From NCBI RefSeq assembly GCF_031877795.1, contig NW_027436638.1, forward strand, positions 558,001-622,000: a stretch of DNA of 64,000 nt. Reading direction: 5' to 3'. The notes below the pieces were generated by a model that ran no database searches, was not told the origin of the DNA, and worked only from the letters and a program-made list of their open reading frames with translations. This document shows, in pieces, positions 44,538-58,786 of the stretch; the stretch's first letter is position 1, and each line of letters opens with the position of its first letter. This stretch comes from Strix aluco. Taxonomy: Eukaryota; Chordata; Aves; Strigiformes; Strigidae. A program made the translations under genes and the position numbers.

Positions 44538-47500
44538 TTTTCCTGCCATCCTCAGCATGGGCCAAGGGGAGCTGGGGGGGCTGAAGCTTTGGCAAGAGCA
44601 TGGGTTTTTTTTTTTCCCCCTGCAACTTTCTCTGTCAAATGGCCCTCAAGAAAAATAGCCTTCGCTTGTGCCTTAGACCCAGAGCCAGCACATGGTTCAT
44701 CAAATGCATCTGTTATCTAAGTGCAGTGAAAGGTGGGGAAGGAGGGAAGAAAACAGGTGAAAAAAAACAGAGTTTGTTTTTTGTGGGTTTTTTGTTTGTT
44801 TGTTTGTGGTGATGTGGGTGTGTTTGGGGTTTTTTTAATAACTAATTAAGTTCTCTGATTTGATTTCTTCTATGCCCAGGTAGCACCCATGCCAGCAGGA
44901 AAGGGTGAGGGGGCGATGAGGCCCCTGGGTGGGAGAGGAGGCCAGAGCCCACCTGGGGAGGCAGGAGGGGTTGAAGTGTCTCACAACTGTTGGCTGGGGG
45001 ATTTGGCAGGCCTGACAGCAAACAAAAAGGAAAATCAATATTGTGTTTTGTTTCTACCCTTAAGAAAGGAAATATTTTAAAAGGAAAAAAAAAATCAAGA
45101 AAAACAATGAATGTATTTCTTTCAGTACTGAAAACAAGAACCAGATTCATACTGCCAGATTCGGTCTGCAATCACCCTTCCTTTACTTTTTGAATATTAT
45201 TGAGGTACACACGTTTATGACTGATGAGCTTTCTTAATGGAAAGCACCATGTCTGGCAGCAGTGTGACAGCCGCAGGGACTTCCAGCTGGTGCCCCGGCT
45301 GAGTAGGTAAATGGCTTAGGACGCAGGTTGCACCCCCCTGCAGATGTTGTTCTGAGCCCTCTGCAGTTCCAGACTGCACTGCACTCTTCGTGCTGGTCTT
45401 AGAGCCCTTCCCTCAGCTGGCCTCATGTGAAGGATTGCAGCAGAGGAGTGGGAGGCTCCATGGGAATTTCCTTTGCTGAGCCATCAGGGCTGGTCTGACC
45501 TGTGCTGTTGTGTTTTAGGGCACTGCCAAGCACAGGAGTGTTCTTCTGCCTGGCTGGGGCATTCCTGCCACGTAGCATTCCCATTTCTTAGTCTGAAGGA
45601 CTCTGTTTCAACAACCCAGTGAAGTTGTGTAAGATGTATTTAACACTTAGTAAACAAGCCCTTGAGCTGGCTCATGTGTTTTTGCAGTTAATTTAGTACT
45701 TTACTAAGCGCAGCTACACTGTTGGTTTCTAAATCTGGTGCATTCGGTGTCTTTTTTTGTCCATACAGCACATTTAAGAAGGGTTTTACTAATTGCAGTT
45801 CAGTAGTTCAGACCTGTTGTATGTTGAGATCACTCTAATTGCATTCTCAGAGTATGCATAGAGCTTGATGGTGACGCTTATGACTTTATTTCGTTGAAAT
45901 TGCTACTCCCATCTCATCCATGGAAATGCTTTCTGTCTGAAACACAGCTGCATTATGATTTGCTGTGATAAATGTTAATTGATAAATGAGAGTCATCGTC
46001 TCTTGTTTGAACCTTATTACAGATTCCAAATTAAAACTCAGAAAGCATTTTTCTGGATGCATGAATGGTAAAAGGTATGGGGAAGAATAGGTTTTGGAAA
46101 ATATGTAGAAGATCCCACAACTGGACAGGCATCATGTTTTTAGCACGGACTGATTCTTGCATTAATCATTAAAGCGAACACTAAAGTGACTCCCGTGCTA
46201 ATGGATTAAAGCAATGCACTTAACAATATGTATTCCCTGCTCATTAATGTGTGAAAAATCTTTGTTTCCAGCTTTTGTGAATATATTTAGGAAGGAGGTG
46301 ATTGATGCTCCTGCTACATGCAGTTTTATTGCAACTCAGAGCTGCAGCTGCCTCAAGTTCAGCAAACAGAATCTCCAAGTAAAGATTAAAAGCAGTTTCC
46401 GTCTGTGGGAATACAGTAATTCCTGAACTGGGAGAGGTCTGGGGCCCAGTGCTGGTGACCAGATCTCAAAATCATTGCACTTCAGCCAGCAGTGGGAGCT
46501 CTCTGGAGCAGATTTCTATTTGTGTTCATTTATTAGCTAATGTGTGCAGCTTCATTTTGCATGGATGATGTAGCTGATGCATGTGAGGTCCACAGTGCCT
46601 CACAGTCAGGTCTTCACATGTTTATCCGCATTAGGAACCTTGTGGTGGGAGTACAAATGCACCATGATCACTTGGAAGACTTACAAAATGACACAGCAGC
46701 TCTGATCTGTCAGTCCAGTTCATGATTTCAGTCATTGTCAGTGCAAGATCTGCTGGATTCATACAAAGGTGTATTTCAACACCAGGTTTGTTTAGAAAGG
46801 GTAGGAGAGTGAATTTGTACTGATGTATATTCAAACTGTCCTGGCACCAGACTCTTCTGTTGATTTAACTCACCTTAATGCCATAATTCATTAGAACCAA
46901 CTCCATGGATACGTGTACAGTAAGTGATGCTTTGTACTGAGCAGTGGCAAAGAGCAAGGGTTGTTTTCTGTTTAACACGTGTACAGCACACACAGGTTTG
47001 CTAGTCTAATTCTACGTACGTATGGATCTATCTTAAGGTTAATTTTTTTTTTAGATGAACACCTGTAGTTCTGCATAGTGGAGCCTGTTGACTTCAGAAA
47101 GTATAATTGCATGTGAAATTGTCACACAACCCTTTCCACTTAGTTCTGTTTAAGAATTTTGCAGTAAGCAGGGTGCTTTATCCCAGCCTGTGAGATAGCG
47201 ATGTTGGTTTGAGTTTAATAGGAGTGTGTTTAGTGTATGTGTTCAGAATGTAATATGTGTGTTTTTGTGGATGTTGACAGTGCTTACGTATTGTATAATG
47301 AGCGTTGTCTGTTTTAAAGATTGGATAGAGGATTGCTAGGTTTTAAGAATGAGGGGGAATTGTTTCTGTTACTATTTGGTGCATCAACGTCCCTTCCTTA
47401 TGCCTCTGCATTGTCTATGTTTCTCTGTTTTTACTCTCTTCATTTATTGTAGAATGTGCTTCTTCCAAAAATTGTGTTCAGAAGACCGCTTAGAATATGG

Positions 47501-48500
47501 AATTTAATGGCATAGGAATGAAAGACTAATTAAAATGAATGGATTGTGAGGATGTGGGCTTGGGCTGGAGGAGAAGGAATGGGCGTATGTGGCAGGTGAA
47601 CAAGGAGGCGGTGGGTGATACGGAGCTGTGGATGAGGTTGTGCTGTTCTGATAATGCCTTCTGTGTCCTTACCATTGATCAAACTGCTGTGGATTTTAGA
47701 AGGTGACTCAGGCTTTGTTTCTGTGGTCTAGTCTGTACAGATGTACAAGTGCAGTGCTTGGTTAAATTTGTGCCAGCTCCATGTAGGTGCTGGGATCTGT
47801 CCATGGGCAGCTGACAGGAGGTGGATTGGAGATACCTGAGCTTCAAACATAGAGTGAGGAAAACAGAATTCTGCCTCTGCACTGCTCTGCTAGCAGTAAG
47901 GCTTTTGCTTTTTCTCTCTCTCAAATGGTTTCTTCTAATATTCCTCACTCTCCTCTCTGTAAGATCACTTTTGTCTATAAAACTTACTTTGCCTTATCAT
48001 CATCTTTTTTCCTCTTTTTTTTCCCTCAATCCTCTTCTTTTCTTCAGGATTCTTGTAGGATTCTTAGCTGTAACCTTTCCTGCTGCCTCTGCTGGTTTGG
48101 CTTGCAGTCTCGTGATTGATGACTGTGCTTCTGACCTTACTCTTTAATTTCTACAAACCTGTGTGGCACCCCTCAGAAGTGCCTTTGAGTGGCTGGAGCT
48201 GAAACCTGGATGAACAGTTCTTACTGAACCTGTTTGCCTTCGGGTGGCCATCATGAGACCGTAGTTGGTGGAACTTGGTCAAGAAACTCTGGTTTTCATT
48301 GTAATATCCCTAAATAATTAAGTGTGCACACCAATCTGTGTGGACTAGAAACGCAGCACCATAATTTTCCATACCCTGTTGCTTCATTTATTTATACATT
48401 TTTAATTATATTTAAATTTAAAGCTCTGCTTTCTAGGAATACTTTTTCCATGACTTTTTTTTTATATTCCAACTACACTAATTTATTTCTTCATACGCTG
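44538..48500. other. no supported gene
   Basis: About 4 kb of unique, AT-rich sequence. Open frames on either strand (60-109 codons) overlap each other and have no recognisable content; the 108-codon one at 47821-48147 is a leucine/phenylalanine-rich chance frame over a CT-rich stretch. No repeat element was recognised. Confidence 0.4.
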
Positions 48501-48920
48501 TCCCGTTCTGCTTAATTCTGTAGTAAAACCTATGACAGACAACTTGCTTAAGAGCAGTACAGGTAAGGCCGTGTAGTTCAAAAGTAGTTACTTGTTTGAA
48601 AAGAATTTGTAACTTGAATGAGTATCATCTGACAGTATGTACAGTAAAACTTTAAGGTGGTTTGCTCTTTCTCTTGTTTGAAGTAGAATAAGATTTTGCT
48701 TTAGGAAATTGGCTTCTTTAGAGCAGTTGAGTACTTTCAGAAGTATTCAGTGTGCACATCTATATATTACTGAGAGTGAAGCAGCAATAGGAGATTTATC
48801 AGCTGACTGATGCTGATTACAGACATCTCGTTCTGCAAATAATTTGTTTATTTTCTTTCAGGTAAAAAATGAGGATACAGTAATTTTTCACCCAGTTAAA
48901 TCCACAGTGTATTAACTTTC
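48501..48920 (+). other. pair of exon-like segments, identity unknown
   Basis: 48524-48562 is bounded by TTCTGTAG and GTAAGG and reads KPMTDNLLKSST. A second acceptor, TTTATTTTCTTTCAG (ending 48861), opens a segment which in the matching phase gives G-K-K and a stop. The splice signals are good and the phases agree, but the result is only a short C-terminal peptide of no known protein. It may be the end of an unrecognised gene or chance. Confidence 0.2.
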
Positions 48921-51900
48921 TTTGCCAGTATGGATTTTCTGTATCAATAGCGATTTTGAGAAGAGAGACCTTTTATTTGCTCGTGGAAGAGGCCAAGCAG
49001 CACACACTGGCCCATTCCCTCATTCAGACTGCAGCTGGAATTGGGTAGTGAGGCTTGTAATGGACTAAATGAGCTGTCGGAACTTTGCACTCCCTGAATA
49101 AGATTCAGCAAGCTTTTTCCTAGTTTTTAGAAGAAAGAAGATACTGAAAATTGAGATCTTCATGTACTTTGTACAAGAAGTAAATTTAACTTAGGAGATC
49201 CACACATAGAGACGTACACGCAGTTGCTGAAGTTTTATTCTTTAACAATGAATGAGTCTGATTCTGAAAATTCCCAAGTTTGTGGGAAATCCCAAATTCT
49301 GAAGTTGGAAATGGCTTTAAACTCTGACGCTGTTCTGGTGTTTGACCATCAGCGAGAACCTTGTATAACTTTGTCTGAAGTTACCCTTCTGTAATGTCAT
49401 TGTCTGTAGGGTGGGTGTGTGGCTCCGGTAACACCTACAAACCACCCAGGGCATTTGGATGAAAAAATTCTGAGAAGTCTTTGGATGATGATGATTTTAC
49501 AAGGCAGTTTTTAAAATAGCACTTTGAGGTTTGAGTGGTGTGGGTGTTTTTGTTTGTTTGCTTTTTCTTTGTCTCCTCTTGAAACATTGTTTAAAATGGT
49601 GATAAAATGTGTTCCTCTGGCCTTGTGCAGTTTTTCTAAGTGTATGGGGTTTGGGGGGTTTTTTTGGTAATGGTCTTTACTGGAGGTTCTTTGTTGCTTG
49701 CAAAGTTCATTCTGTATGTCAGTTGAATCTGAATTTAGTTGTAAAACACGAGGCCTTGGTTTGTTCCTGTAAATTGCTGGGTCATCTTGGTTGACTATAC
49801 TATGAAATCTAGTATTTGGTGAACTCTGTAAGATAACTCTGCGTTAGAACAATTAGAGACAGTGTGGTGCCACTGGCTCCTTGTGGACAAGCCCTTTGGA
49901 AGCTGCACTTCTGCTTTAGTTCAGGGGATGGTTAAAGTGCTGCAGAGGCTCAGACAAGGCAAAGGCCTCCCAGGTTCTGCCACACAGTTCACACGATCTG
50001 CTACATGCGGGGTTCTCCATCATGCAGTGATGCAGTGGGATATTCACATCAACAAGGCTTTATTAAAATACTTGTCATTTGAATCCAAAGGTAACAGACA
50101 GACAACCTTCAGTTTTTTCAGGAAAAATATGTGTGGTCGTTTTATTATCAATTTAACATTGTCTTCTAAACCCAGACTCTGTTGTGGATTTAATTTTAAG
50201 TTGATCTCTGCTCAGTAAAATACTTAAACCTATGGTAGATTTTTGCTGCAAACAATGGCTTAGGTGAGACTTTTCTTTTTCATAGTTGTTTTCTGTTATG
50301 AGAAAGTAGAGATGTAAAGAAAACCAGGGGTGTTCTATGTATTAAAGCATCCCTAACTGTCACACCACCCGGTGGTTCCCTTGTCTGCCTCCTGCGGTTC
50401 CAGGTTCTGAGCAGTACCAGGAATTTGGATGTTCAGATCGTCTGACGTGGTAGGAAGGAGTACTTGAGTGTGTGTTTTATCTTTACCACTTACCTGGAGT
50501 GAAACAAGAAATTTTTTTTTTTTGCTTGTTCAGATTTATTTGAAGGAATAATGTAATTCTAGTAGTGAATCAAAGGCAATTTTTTTACCCATTTCCTGAA
50601 GCCATAGTTATAGGCAAATAATAGTGTTTTTATCTGCAGTGAGAACATGTGTACATTGTGAGTGGTCCTGGTACAATGAAGTGTTGATTTCAACTATTTC
50701 ACTTGTTCTGATTTCTGCTGTCATTTAGCTTGTGCCTTAAGTACTTAGTGAGCAGCCTTTTATTTATTTATTTTCTAAAAAAGGTACTGTTATACTCTTA
50801 AAGACGAAGCATTGCAAGTATTAAGTGATTGTGAATGTAGTGTCAGAGGATTAAAGCCCGGAGCTCACTTTCCCTGTGCAGATACAGTGGTTCCTTGTTC
50901 TGGTCAGTGTGATGCCGTGGAAGAGACTGATCACTGCAATATCTCCCTGCACAAACTGCCCTGAGATCCTGCTGATGGCCAGGCTGCAGCATCAGGCTTC
51001 AAGTCTCTTGATGTGAGTCCTTCTGTTTGAAACCCTCAGGGAAGAAGTGTACCTGTGATAGTGCCTGGAAGAGTTAACTTGTTCAGTTTTGAAATTAGGG
51101 CAATTTTTCTAATTGTGCTACTTCCAAGAGCTGTTCTGTTGTTGGTTTACCTTTCATATATGGGAGGTTCTGCTTTTGAGAGGCAAAAAAGTTCTGTAGG
51201 ATTTAAAAAGATCAGTTTTTATAACACCGATTTCTGATCAGGTGTACATAGGGAGGTGGCCAAAGGTAATACCAGCAGTGGTGACTCTGAAAATCTTGGA
51301 GTAAAAAGCCTTGTTCACATTTTTTAATATTTGATTAAACAGCTTAGAAGGATTTCCTGGTACAGTTATTTGGGCACTAACAAATGGTCAGGCTATTGTA
51401 ATATGTATGTTAAGCTCTCTCCAACGTTCAGGTGTAATCAGGATCCTGAACCTGGTATTAGCCCTCTCACTGATCATATGGGCCGGGTATATTGATGGAG
51501 TGACACTGAATGTCTGCAGGTGCCTGACTTGTCACACACACGGCACCTCTGGGCATGTGAAGCAGGTGGAGTCTGCAGGTGTGCAAGGGTCAGCAGGTGT
51601 GTATTGTATGAAAAAGGACCTGTCAGTCACACAGTGTGTTCCCTGGGTTTCGGTGAGAGCATTTCATGGGTAGAGCATTACACCAATGATCCTTCTCCCA
51701 GAGGCAGGGAAGGCGAATCACCGGGACACTGGTACCTGCCTAAAGTCACCAGAGAGTCCGCTGGCAGGAGCTGCCTCTGCATCTCATAAATCTCTTGTCC
51801 ATTTTATGTCCACACAACCACAAGAAGACATTCGTATTGAATTATTTTCTTAAAAACTCTGGAAGTGCTGCTCTATTGTTACAGGCATTGTATTTCAGAA

Positions 51901-54409
51901 TGCTTTCAGGTGTTTTCAAGCGTTATAATTCTCCATATTCAGAGAAAAGAGGAAAAATGCAGACCCCTTTTTTTTTCTTGCACCGAAAAAGGGTTTCACA
52001 CCCAGATGCAAAATCCCCTCCCAAAGCAGATTTTACAGCTCAGTTATTAACCCCTGGAAAAGAATTCACACTGGGAGTGCTGACAGTTCCCTAATTACAG
52101 AGATTCTAATAGAACCCGTAATAATAAGGTAGCACCCAAGTTCGCTGAGCTGCTGTGTCAGCTGTCGAACCCAAGCTCACAGAAATCTCTTTCTGAGTGG
52201 AAATGTGGGGTGATGCCATTCAGGGCTGGTTTGCATCTGCTGTTCTCGGTGAGCACGCTGGCTGATGTATGAAATGGTGTTTTCCTGCCGTTAGGGCTGC
52301 CTGGCCTGCTGCTGGAGGTGTGTCTGAACACAGCTGAGGTTATCTCTGCGCCTTTGAAACGAAACCCAGTGCATTCTTAGACTAGATAAACACCAGTGTT
52401 ATTCTGGGCAATTGTGGAAGGATTAGCAGTGTTAAAAATGTTAATTTTTCTTTTTCGTTAAAAAGATCCTTAAGGCAGACTTCACTTTGAAGCAGCGGTA
52501 TTTCAGTTACAGTGCAATAGTCTCCACAGCAACACTTGCCCACATGGGGTGGGAAACTGATACACCAGTGACCCAATTTTTCAAGGTCTGTCCACTTTCC
52601 ATTCTGCTGTGTCATAAGCTAAAGATTTTTCCAACTTACTTTAGACTATAGAAACTAGTTAATGGAGTTGGACTTGGTGAGAGCAAGGGCCTTGAAGGGG
52701 CATTGCATGTGCAGTGCTGGAAGTTCCCCTGCGGAACAAATCCTGTCCCAGGTGAGCTGCCGTCCAGAAGTGAGCACTGGGTCACGCTGGGTGCTGTAGG
52801 CAGACCACAGTCTCTAGGAGCAGCTGATACTTGGACTTTTTTTCTGGGCTGTGAACACACTGCCAACACAACACCTGGTAGTGTCAAACCAAACATCTGA
52901 GCCTGGGTCCTTCTAAGAATTGACCTGATTGAGCTGTAACTGGTAGTCGGTGTGCTGCGAGACTTCTGGAGTAGGAGAAAGATAGAAAGGGTTGCTGCTA
53001 AAAACAAACATCTTCTGTGCTTGATTTTTAAAACATACTTTCAATATGGGATGAAAAAGTACATTTTTAGAGTAATTTTGTGTAGTAAACAGGGCATTTG
53101 AGATAACGGTGATGATAGTGTTGATGTGTCTTCAGGAGCTAATCTTTAACATAACGGCTTCTCTGATGGCTGCTCAGACAATCACATTGATCACTGAGTG
53201 CTGCTGAGACACAGACTGTGCTTCCAGCATTGATCCATGACAGCATGAGAATACTTTGGGTAAGTAGTCATGTATAAAATTAACTGCAGTTTTATTTTTC
53301 AAGTGATGTAATGTCAGGAAAATTAAAGAAGTCTTCACCCATATCAAAAAAATCAGTTTTATTTCATATTTATTGATTATAGTGTTTTAATCAGCATGAC
53401 TTCATTTCTAAAAAATTAGCAAAATTGTATTGTTTTCCTGAAAGTAAGCAGTTAAGTACTAACTGAAACATAGTTAAATTTCTTTGGCTCTTAGAGCTGG
53501 AAGGAACAAGTTGTTTTTGCAGGTGGATTCATAAACATGGCTGTAATATCTAATAATGCAAAGTCTCTTTTCTTTTATGTTATAAATTAAGACAAATGCC
53601 AGGATCTGGTTTTGGTGCTACTGGATGTCCTCTCCTGCTAACATTCATTTGGGGGAAAAACGACTGGAAAATGCTGAATAAAGCTTGAAGGCCTGAAGCC
53701 ATAGGCTGGGGCTCTCCCAGACAGCTGCTGCTTCAGCTGCAGCCATTGAGAACCCTCCGCAGAGCCGCCTCGGAAGGGCCAGGCGCTGCCTTGGGCTGGC
53801 AGCCGTTTTTAGGCTGTTCTAAAAGCCGGTGGGAGAGCAGTGCTTACCCCTGGAGTCCAGGCTGGGAGCGCTGTGTGCAGGTCATTGCTGCTGACCTAAA
53901 TCCCAGCCCTGGGGTTCAGTGCTGTGCAGTGTGTGTGCTGCACAGCTCAGGGGGCAGCAGGCAGTCACTGCTAGTGCTTTGGGACTGGTACCACCAAAAC
54001 TGCAGGTCAGGGGGAGACACAAAGGGAAAAGCTCTGCTGTGCCCTGCAGCCACTTACAGCTGCTGTACAGTTTTCTTACTGTTTCTGTTTGCCATGTCCT
54101 GATGGCTGTGGTAGTATGGTGTGTGCTATTTAAAGCTGACTGATAAACCAGAGCCAACCCAAGGTGTTGCAGGATCCCACTTCTCTTGTCCCTTAATCAG
54201 CAGACAAGCCATTGCCATAATGTGGTGGGACAAAATTTCTTGTCCTTTCATGTTGCATCACAGCGAGAACAATGCAAGAATAGATCTCTGTCAATTTTTT
54301 CAGTACTTCAAGCTAAAATATCTCAGTTATTTTAAAATGTTCATTTTGAGATGTCAGTGATGATCCATGAGGCTGGGAAGATGCTTAATTTATGAAACCA
54401 GTTTGGCTG
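48921..54409. other. no supported gene
   Basis: About 5.5 kb. Frames of 60-123 codons occur but none carries a recognisable domain. A 48-codon ATG frame near 49249-49395 (starting MNESDSENSQ) looks protein-like but has no support. 53650-54060 is locally GC-richer, without the CpG density of an island. Confidence 0.4.
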
Positions 54410-54886
54410 TCACATCTCACTTTTCAAACTTAATGGATTCAAATTCCAAGTTATTTTTCCCTTGCCTTCTGAGTCGCTCATTTTATTTTGTTGATCTGTG
54501 ATAGAGAAGGTGGCTGAAATAAAACTAGAAGAAAAAAAGCAAAAATTATTAATGTCCAGGTGATAAGGATATGTTCTTGCCCTTATCTCTTCTTCTCGAC
54601 ACCCCTCACCACCTTTAGCCTCACTTTTTTCTGCTTTCCATGCTTCCAGTTTGAAACTGGGTTTTTTATCTTTTTGGTCTGCATTTTCTTCCTGTTGCTC
54701 TTTGCTGTGCTCAGATCCTGGTTCTAAAGAGATGGTGAGTCTTATTTTCAGCACTCGATGACTGACAGTGGAATTTCTTTGATGAGGCAGACTGTGCCTG
54801 TAGAGTCTGTTCTTTGGCTCTGGCATCAGTACAAGCTTTCCAGAGTGTTCGCTGCTGAATGTGATGCTCATCTCTAGTCTAGACAA
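54410..54886 (-). other. unrecognised 158-codon open frame, minus strand
   Basis: An ATG-started frame, the longest in the 43-58 kb interval. The predicted protein has a charged middle (KEQQEENADQKDKK) and no domain, signal peptide or membrane segment that I can see. It lacks clear promoter or splice context. At this base composition one such frame in tens of kilobases is possible by chance, so I list it without calling it a gene. Confidence 0.2.
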
Positions 54887-57800
54887 AACCTTGGCACCTT
54901 TGATTCATTTACTGTCTCTTTTACATTTCCTTCCCTGTATATCCAAACACTGATATTGCTTGGAGTCATGTTTAGAATATTTAGTACAAGCAATTAGAGA
55001 GCTTTTTGGCTACTGTCTTTTTATTTTTAGAATCTCTGTGAGGCAGAGTGAGGGAGTTACCTCTGGGGAGTGCAGCCGTCAGCATGTGTTTTAGATTCCA
55101 TCTGTGGCAGAACTGAATTTCTGCATGGCTCACCAGACCAACCTGCAGCCAGAGGACTGGCTCTGAAGAAATCCATGCTTTTGGTTCCTGAGGTCTTTGA
55201 CTCAGTCCTGAGTATTCTGGCAGTCATAGACAGAACACTTCAGTGTTTTGTGGTGGGTCTTTTTGGTTTGTTTTGCCTTTTTTTTTTTCCGCACCAGGAG
55301 TGGGACAAATAAAAATGCTATTAAAGAAAAAGTACAAAAAACTTCAGTGCTGGTAGTGGGTCATTACCACAGGTAGTTACAAACTGTACAACAGAAAGAA
55401 ATTTGCTTGCTTTTGAAATGTGAACCATCTTCTAAATGTAATAAGGGCACAGAGAAGTACGCTGTGTTGAGAAGTGACCCTACTTGTTTGGAGAGCAAAG
55501 CACGGAAAGGCAGCCCTGCAGCTGGGGGTCAGCTGGGACCCACTGAAGCCAGGAGCAGGCTGTTGGGTGCCCGCCGCGGGGGCTGCAGGAGCCGGTGGTG
55601 CCGGGGCCAATCCTCCAGCCCAGGGGGGCTCTTGCCAGAGCCAGCAGGTTCTGCGGAGGGCAGCGTGCCTGGGCAGCGAGCTCTGGCCCAGCACTGCTCT
55701 GCTCTGGGCAGGGGCAGCTGCTTTTGTAGGACAGTGTCACTGGCACAGAGACTCAGACGGGGCAGATGGCACTTGCTGGATGTTTTCCTGAGATTTCTGG
55801 CACAGCAGAAGTTGTCTCCAAGAGTCTGACAAAGTTGCCCGTGTAATCTGTTTGTGTTTGTCAGTGCAAGGAAAACAGATTTTTCAGTGTTTTTAATTTG
55901 CCTTTAAATAGAGAATAGGAAAAAAAGATCCTAACTCTGTATTTTTTTGTCAGACAACAGCTTAGAACCAGAGAAGAGATACTTATGAGTAAAATAAAAC
56001 ATTCAAATTACCTTAGTGGATCATTGGCAGCAAATTATGTTTCTGTGTTTAAAAACAATGACATATTTTGATTTTTAATTGGAACTGGGCACGCAACTCC
56101 TTGAGGTTTTTTGAAAGCTTCACCATTCCCAAGTGCCACCTTCAGAGATGTACACATTACAGAACAGGTTAAACTGCCCCTTCAGTTTTCTGCTTGAAAT
56201 GTGTCATAACAGTTCAGTTTATTTTGTTCAAAACCTGTAAATATAAAGGTTGTGATGGTAAGTAACAGAGCTTTGTCTCTCTGCCAAAAAGGCACTCAGT
56301 AGCATCTTGCATTGTCACTACAGATTTTGGACATAATAAAAAAGTAAGCAGTACTAATAATGACCATAGCAAAAACTGATCAATAACACCACTCTATAGA
56401 TATCCTAATAGCAATTAAAGTGGGAAGTTCATGGTAGTTTTTAATTTTGCAAGGGAAAAAGACTCACTGAGTAAATGCTCGCTATTCCTCTGTGAAACTT
56501 CTTGTGAAGGGAGAGCAGCACGAGCCAGAACTGTGGCCTGATTTCACATGTACATCCAACTTCCATCGTGGCTTCGAAGTGTAGAACGGAGAGTCACATG
56601 CAGCTGGTTTCTCCATAGCTAGAAAAGTTAGAGGGATTTCTGTATTTTCAGAATGACCTCTTGTACTAAGCTACACATTTTCCCCAAAGCATTGTTTAAT
56701 AAATCTGACACACTAATGGAGTAACTTAAGGTCTGCAGGGAAATGAAATAAAACTTGTCATCTTTTAAACTCTTTTAACCCTGATCTACAGCTTCTGAAA
56801 GAGCACTGGGGACGGGGGAAACGGATTTTTGTGGGCTTTGCAGTGAAAGAATAGGTAGCATTATCAAATGAAAAGAGCGTGTTTGTGTTGGTCAAAAATA
56901 ACCATTGCATGCTTGTGGCTAGGCGTGTTCTTAGGAGGATTGATGCTTAAGTCACTGAAAGGAAGGAGAAGAAGAAGTAATGACTAGAGAAGAAGTTAGT
57001 ATTAAATTGGAATGAAACTAAACAGAAATCATAGGCTACTATAAAGTTAGTCCTCCAGCATTCTGGAAAAGTCCTACTAAACTGAGAGTCCGAGTCCTGT
57101 TTCTGTTCTGTTATTTATGTAAGTGAATGGTGTATCTTAATCCAATTTTAAATGAGGGAAGAAACCTCCAGAACTGCTACCAATTTAACTTTATCTTGAA
57201 AGTCTTAGTGTGTTTTACCTGAAAATTTGAGTTGCGAAGGAGCCTGGCTGGTGAGCTGCAGGAGGCGTGTAACACTAGCTTCTGGCTGTGCGTCCTTCAG
57301 AACGTGTTTAAAATGTGTCTGAGATACAGATGATTGGCCCGTGCTGTGTATTCTCAGTGGGTCAAGGAAAATACTGTTTCCTGAGCAAATTAGTATTTTT
57401 GGCTCTTTTTTTGGTGTGAAGAGAGGTGAAGGACTGCTATGTTCCAATGCTGGGTATAAGTTAGATTCCTTTCTGGCTGACACAGATTTTATTAATGACA
57501 CGTACTTGTAAATCCTGTTCGGGTAAATGGAGCAGTTAGAAGATCAGCATCACAGAACATCACAGCCTTCATTTAGATGCCAAGAGGTTTTTCCTTCATA
57601 AATAGACAAGAAGGGCAAAAGAGCAGTCCGGGGTCATGAAAGAATACTTGGAGTGATACGCGTTCATATGGTTATCATGGAGCAGTTAGGATCACAGTCT
57701 GTATCTCAGTTTCCTGCTCTTTCATAATTACAGTGTGACGTTTAGTTACAAATCCTTATTCATATTGGTATGCTCAGCCATCGTTTACTGAAAGAACCAG

Positions 57801-58027
57801 GACAGTAATTAAATCAGGCACACTGCCTTTCTTTTCTCCTTTGATTTTATATGTACATTGAAATGAAATGTCTTTTTTAATAATAATATCTGCAAGCAGA
57901 AAATAAATGTAATCATAATCATTGTGACAAATCAAAGCATACCATCCTATTTAAAGCAATTCTGCATTTTTAGATGGCAAGGGTTAAGTAGGGTGCCAAG
58001 TGCTGCTTTTCTGTCCTGCTTTGTGAG
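54887..58027. other. no supported gene
   Basis: Includes a G+C-richer patch at 55490-55740, where three overlapping frames are open on both strands (88-140 codons); overlapping openness in several frames points to composition rather than coding. The rest is AT-rich unique DNA. Confidence 0.4.
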
Positions 58028-58640
58028 TGTACCGGGTCTGGCTGAGCCAGAATTGGTTTTCCCCTGTAGCAGCCCTCATGGTGCTGTGTTTTATGCTGGG
58101 AGCTGGCAGGGTGTTGATAGCACACTGGTGTTGTGGCTACTGCTGAGTGGTGCTTACACAGCACCAAGGCTCTTTCTGACATTTCCCCCCCCCACAGTGG
58201 GACAGGGTGGGCAAGATCTTGGGAGGGGACACAACCAGGACAGCTGACCCGAACTGACCAAAGGGATATTCCAGACCATATGACGTCTGCTCAGTATAAA
58301 GCTGGGAGAAAGGAGGAAGGGGGTGGGGTCACCCTTCGTCCTCCAAGGCAACCACTACGCGTATCAGAGCCCTGCTTCCTGAGAAGGCTCGACATCGCCT
58401 GTTAATGGGAAGTAGAGAATAAATCTGTTTTCCTTTTTTTGCTTCCGCACGCGGACCTTTGCTTCGCTTTGCTTATATTAAAACTGCTGTTGTTTTACCC
58501 ACAAGGGTTGGGTTTTTTTTTTCCTTTCTTATTTTCTTTCCCGTCTTTGCCCTGTTGAGAAAAAAAGGGGAAGGGGGGGGGGAAGTGATAGAGCGACTTG
58601 GTGGGTACCTGGCATTTAGCCAAGGTCAAACCACCAGAGT
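58028..58640 (+). repeat. 5' LTR of the ERVL-like element, 3' border approximate
   Basis: Starts TGTACCGGGTCTGGCTGAGC at 58028. It contains GTATAAAGCTGGGAG (TATA-like, near 58295) and AGAATAAATC (AATAAA near 58419). The right border should lie just before the primer site at 58648, but no clean CA end is evident, so I place it at about 58640. Confidence 0.7.
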
Positions 58641-58647
58641 CTTTTTT

Positions 58648-58665
58648 GGCGCCCAACGTGGGGCG
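58648..58665 (+). promoter_or_regulatory. primer binding site, tRNA-Lys(1,2) type
   Basis: TGGCGCCCAACGTGGGGC is the standard 18-base complement of the tRNA-Lys1,2 3' end, the primer used by spumaviruses and several beta-type viruses. It is unmutated. Confidence 0.9.
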
Positions 58666-58786
58666 GGACAACGGCAGTTTATATTAATTGTGCTATAGCT
58701 ATAGCAGTTAGTAAGCGACAAGCTCTTGTGCTGGTCACGGGTTTGTTTATTGCTCTGCTTTTCTTTATTTTGCTAAGCTCGGGAAC

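Noticed and set aside
54410-54886. 158-codon minus-strand frame as a gene
   Set aside because: No recognisable domain, splice or promoter context; listed only as an unrecognised open frame.
55407-55829. 140-codon frame in a GC-rich patch
   Set aside because: Three overlapping frames are open across both strands, a sign of base composition rather than coding.
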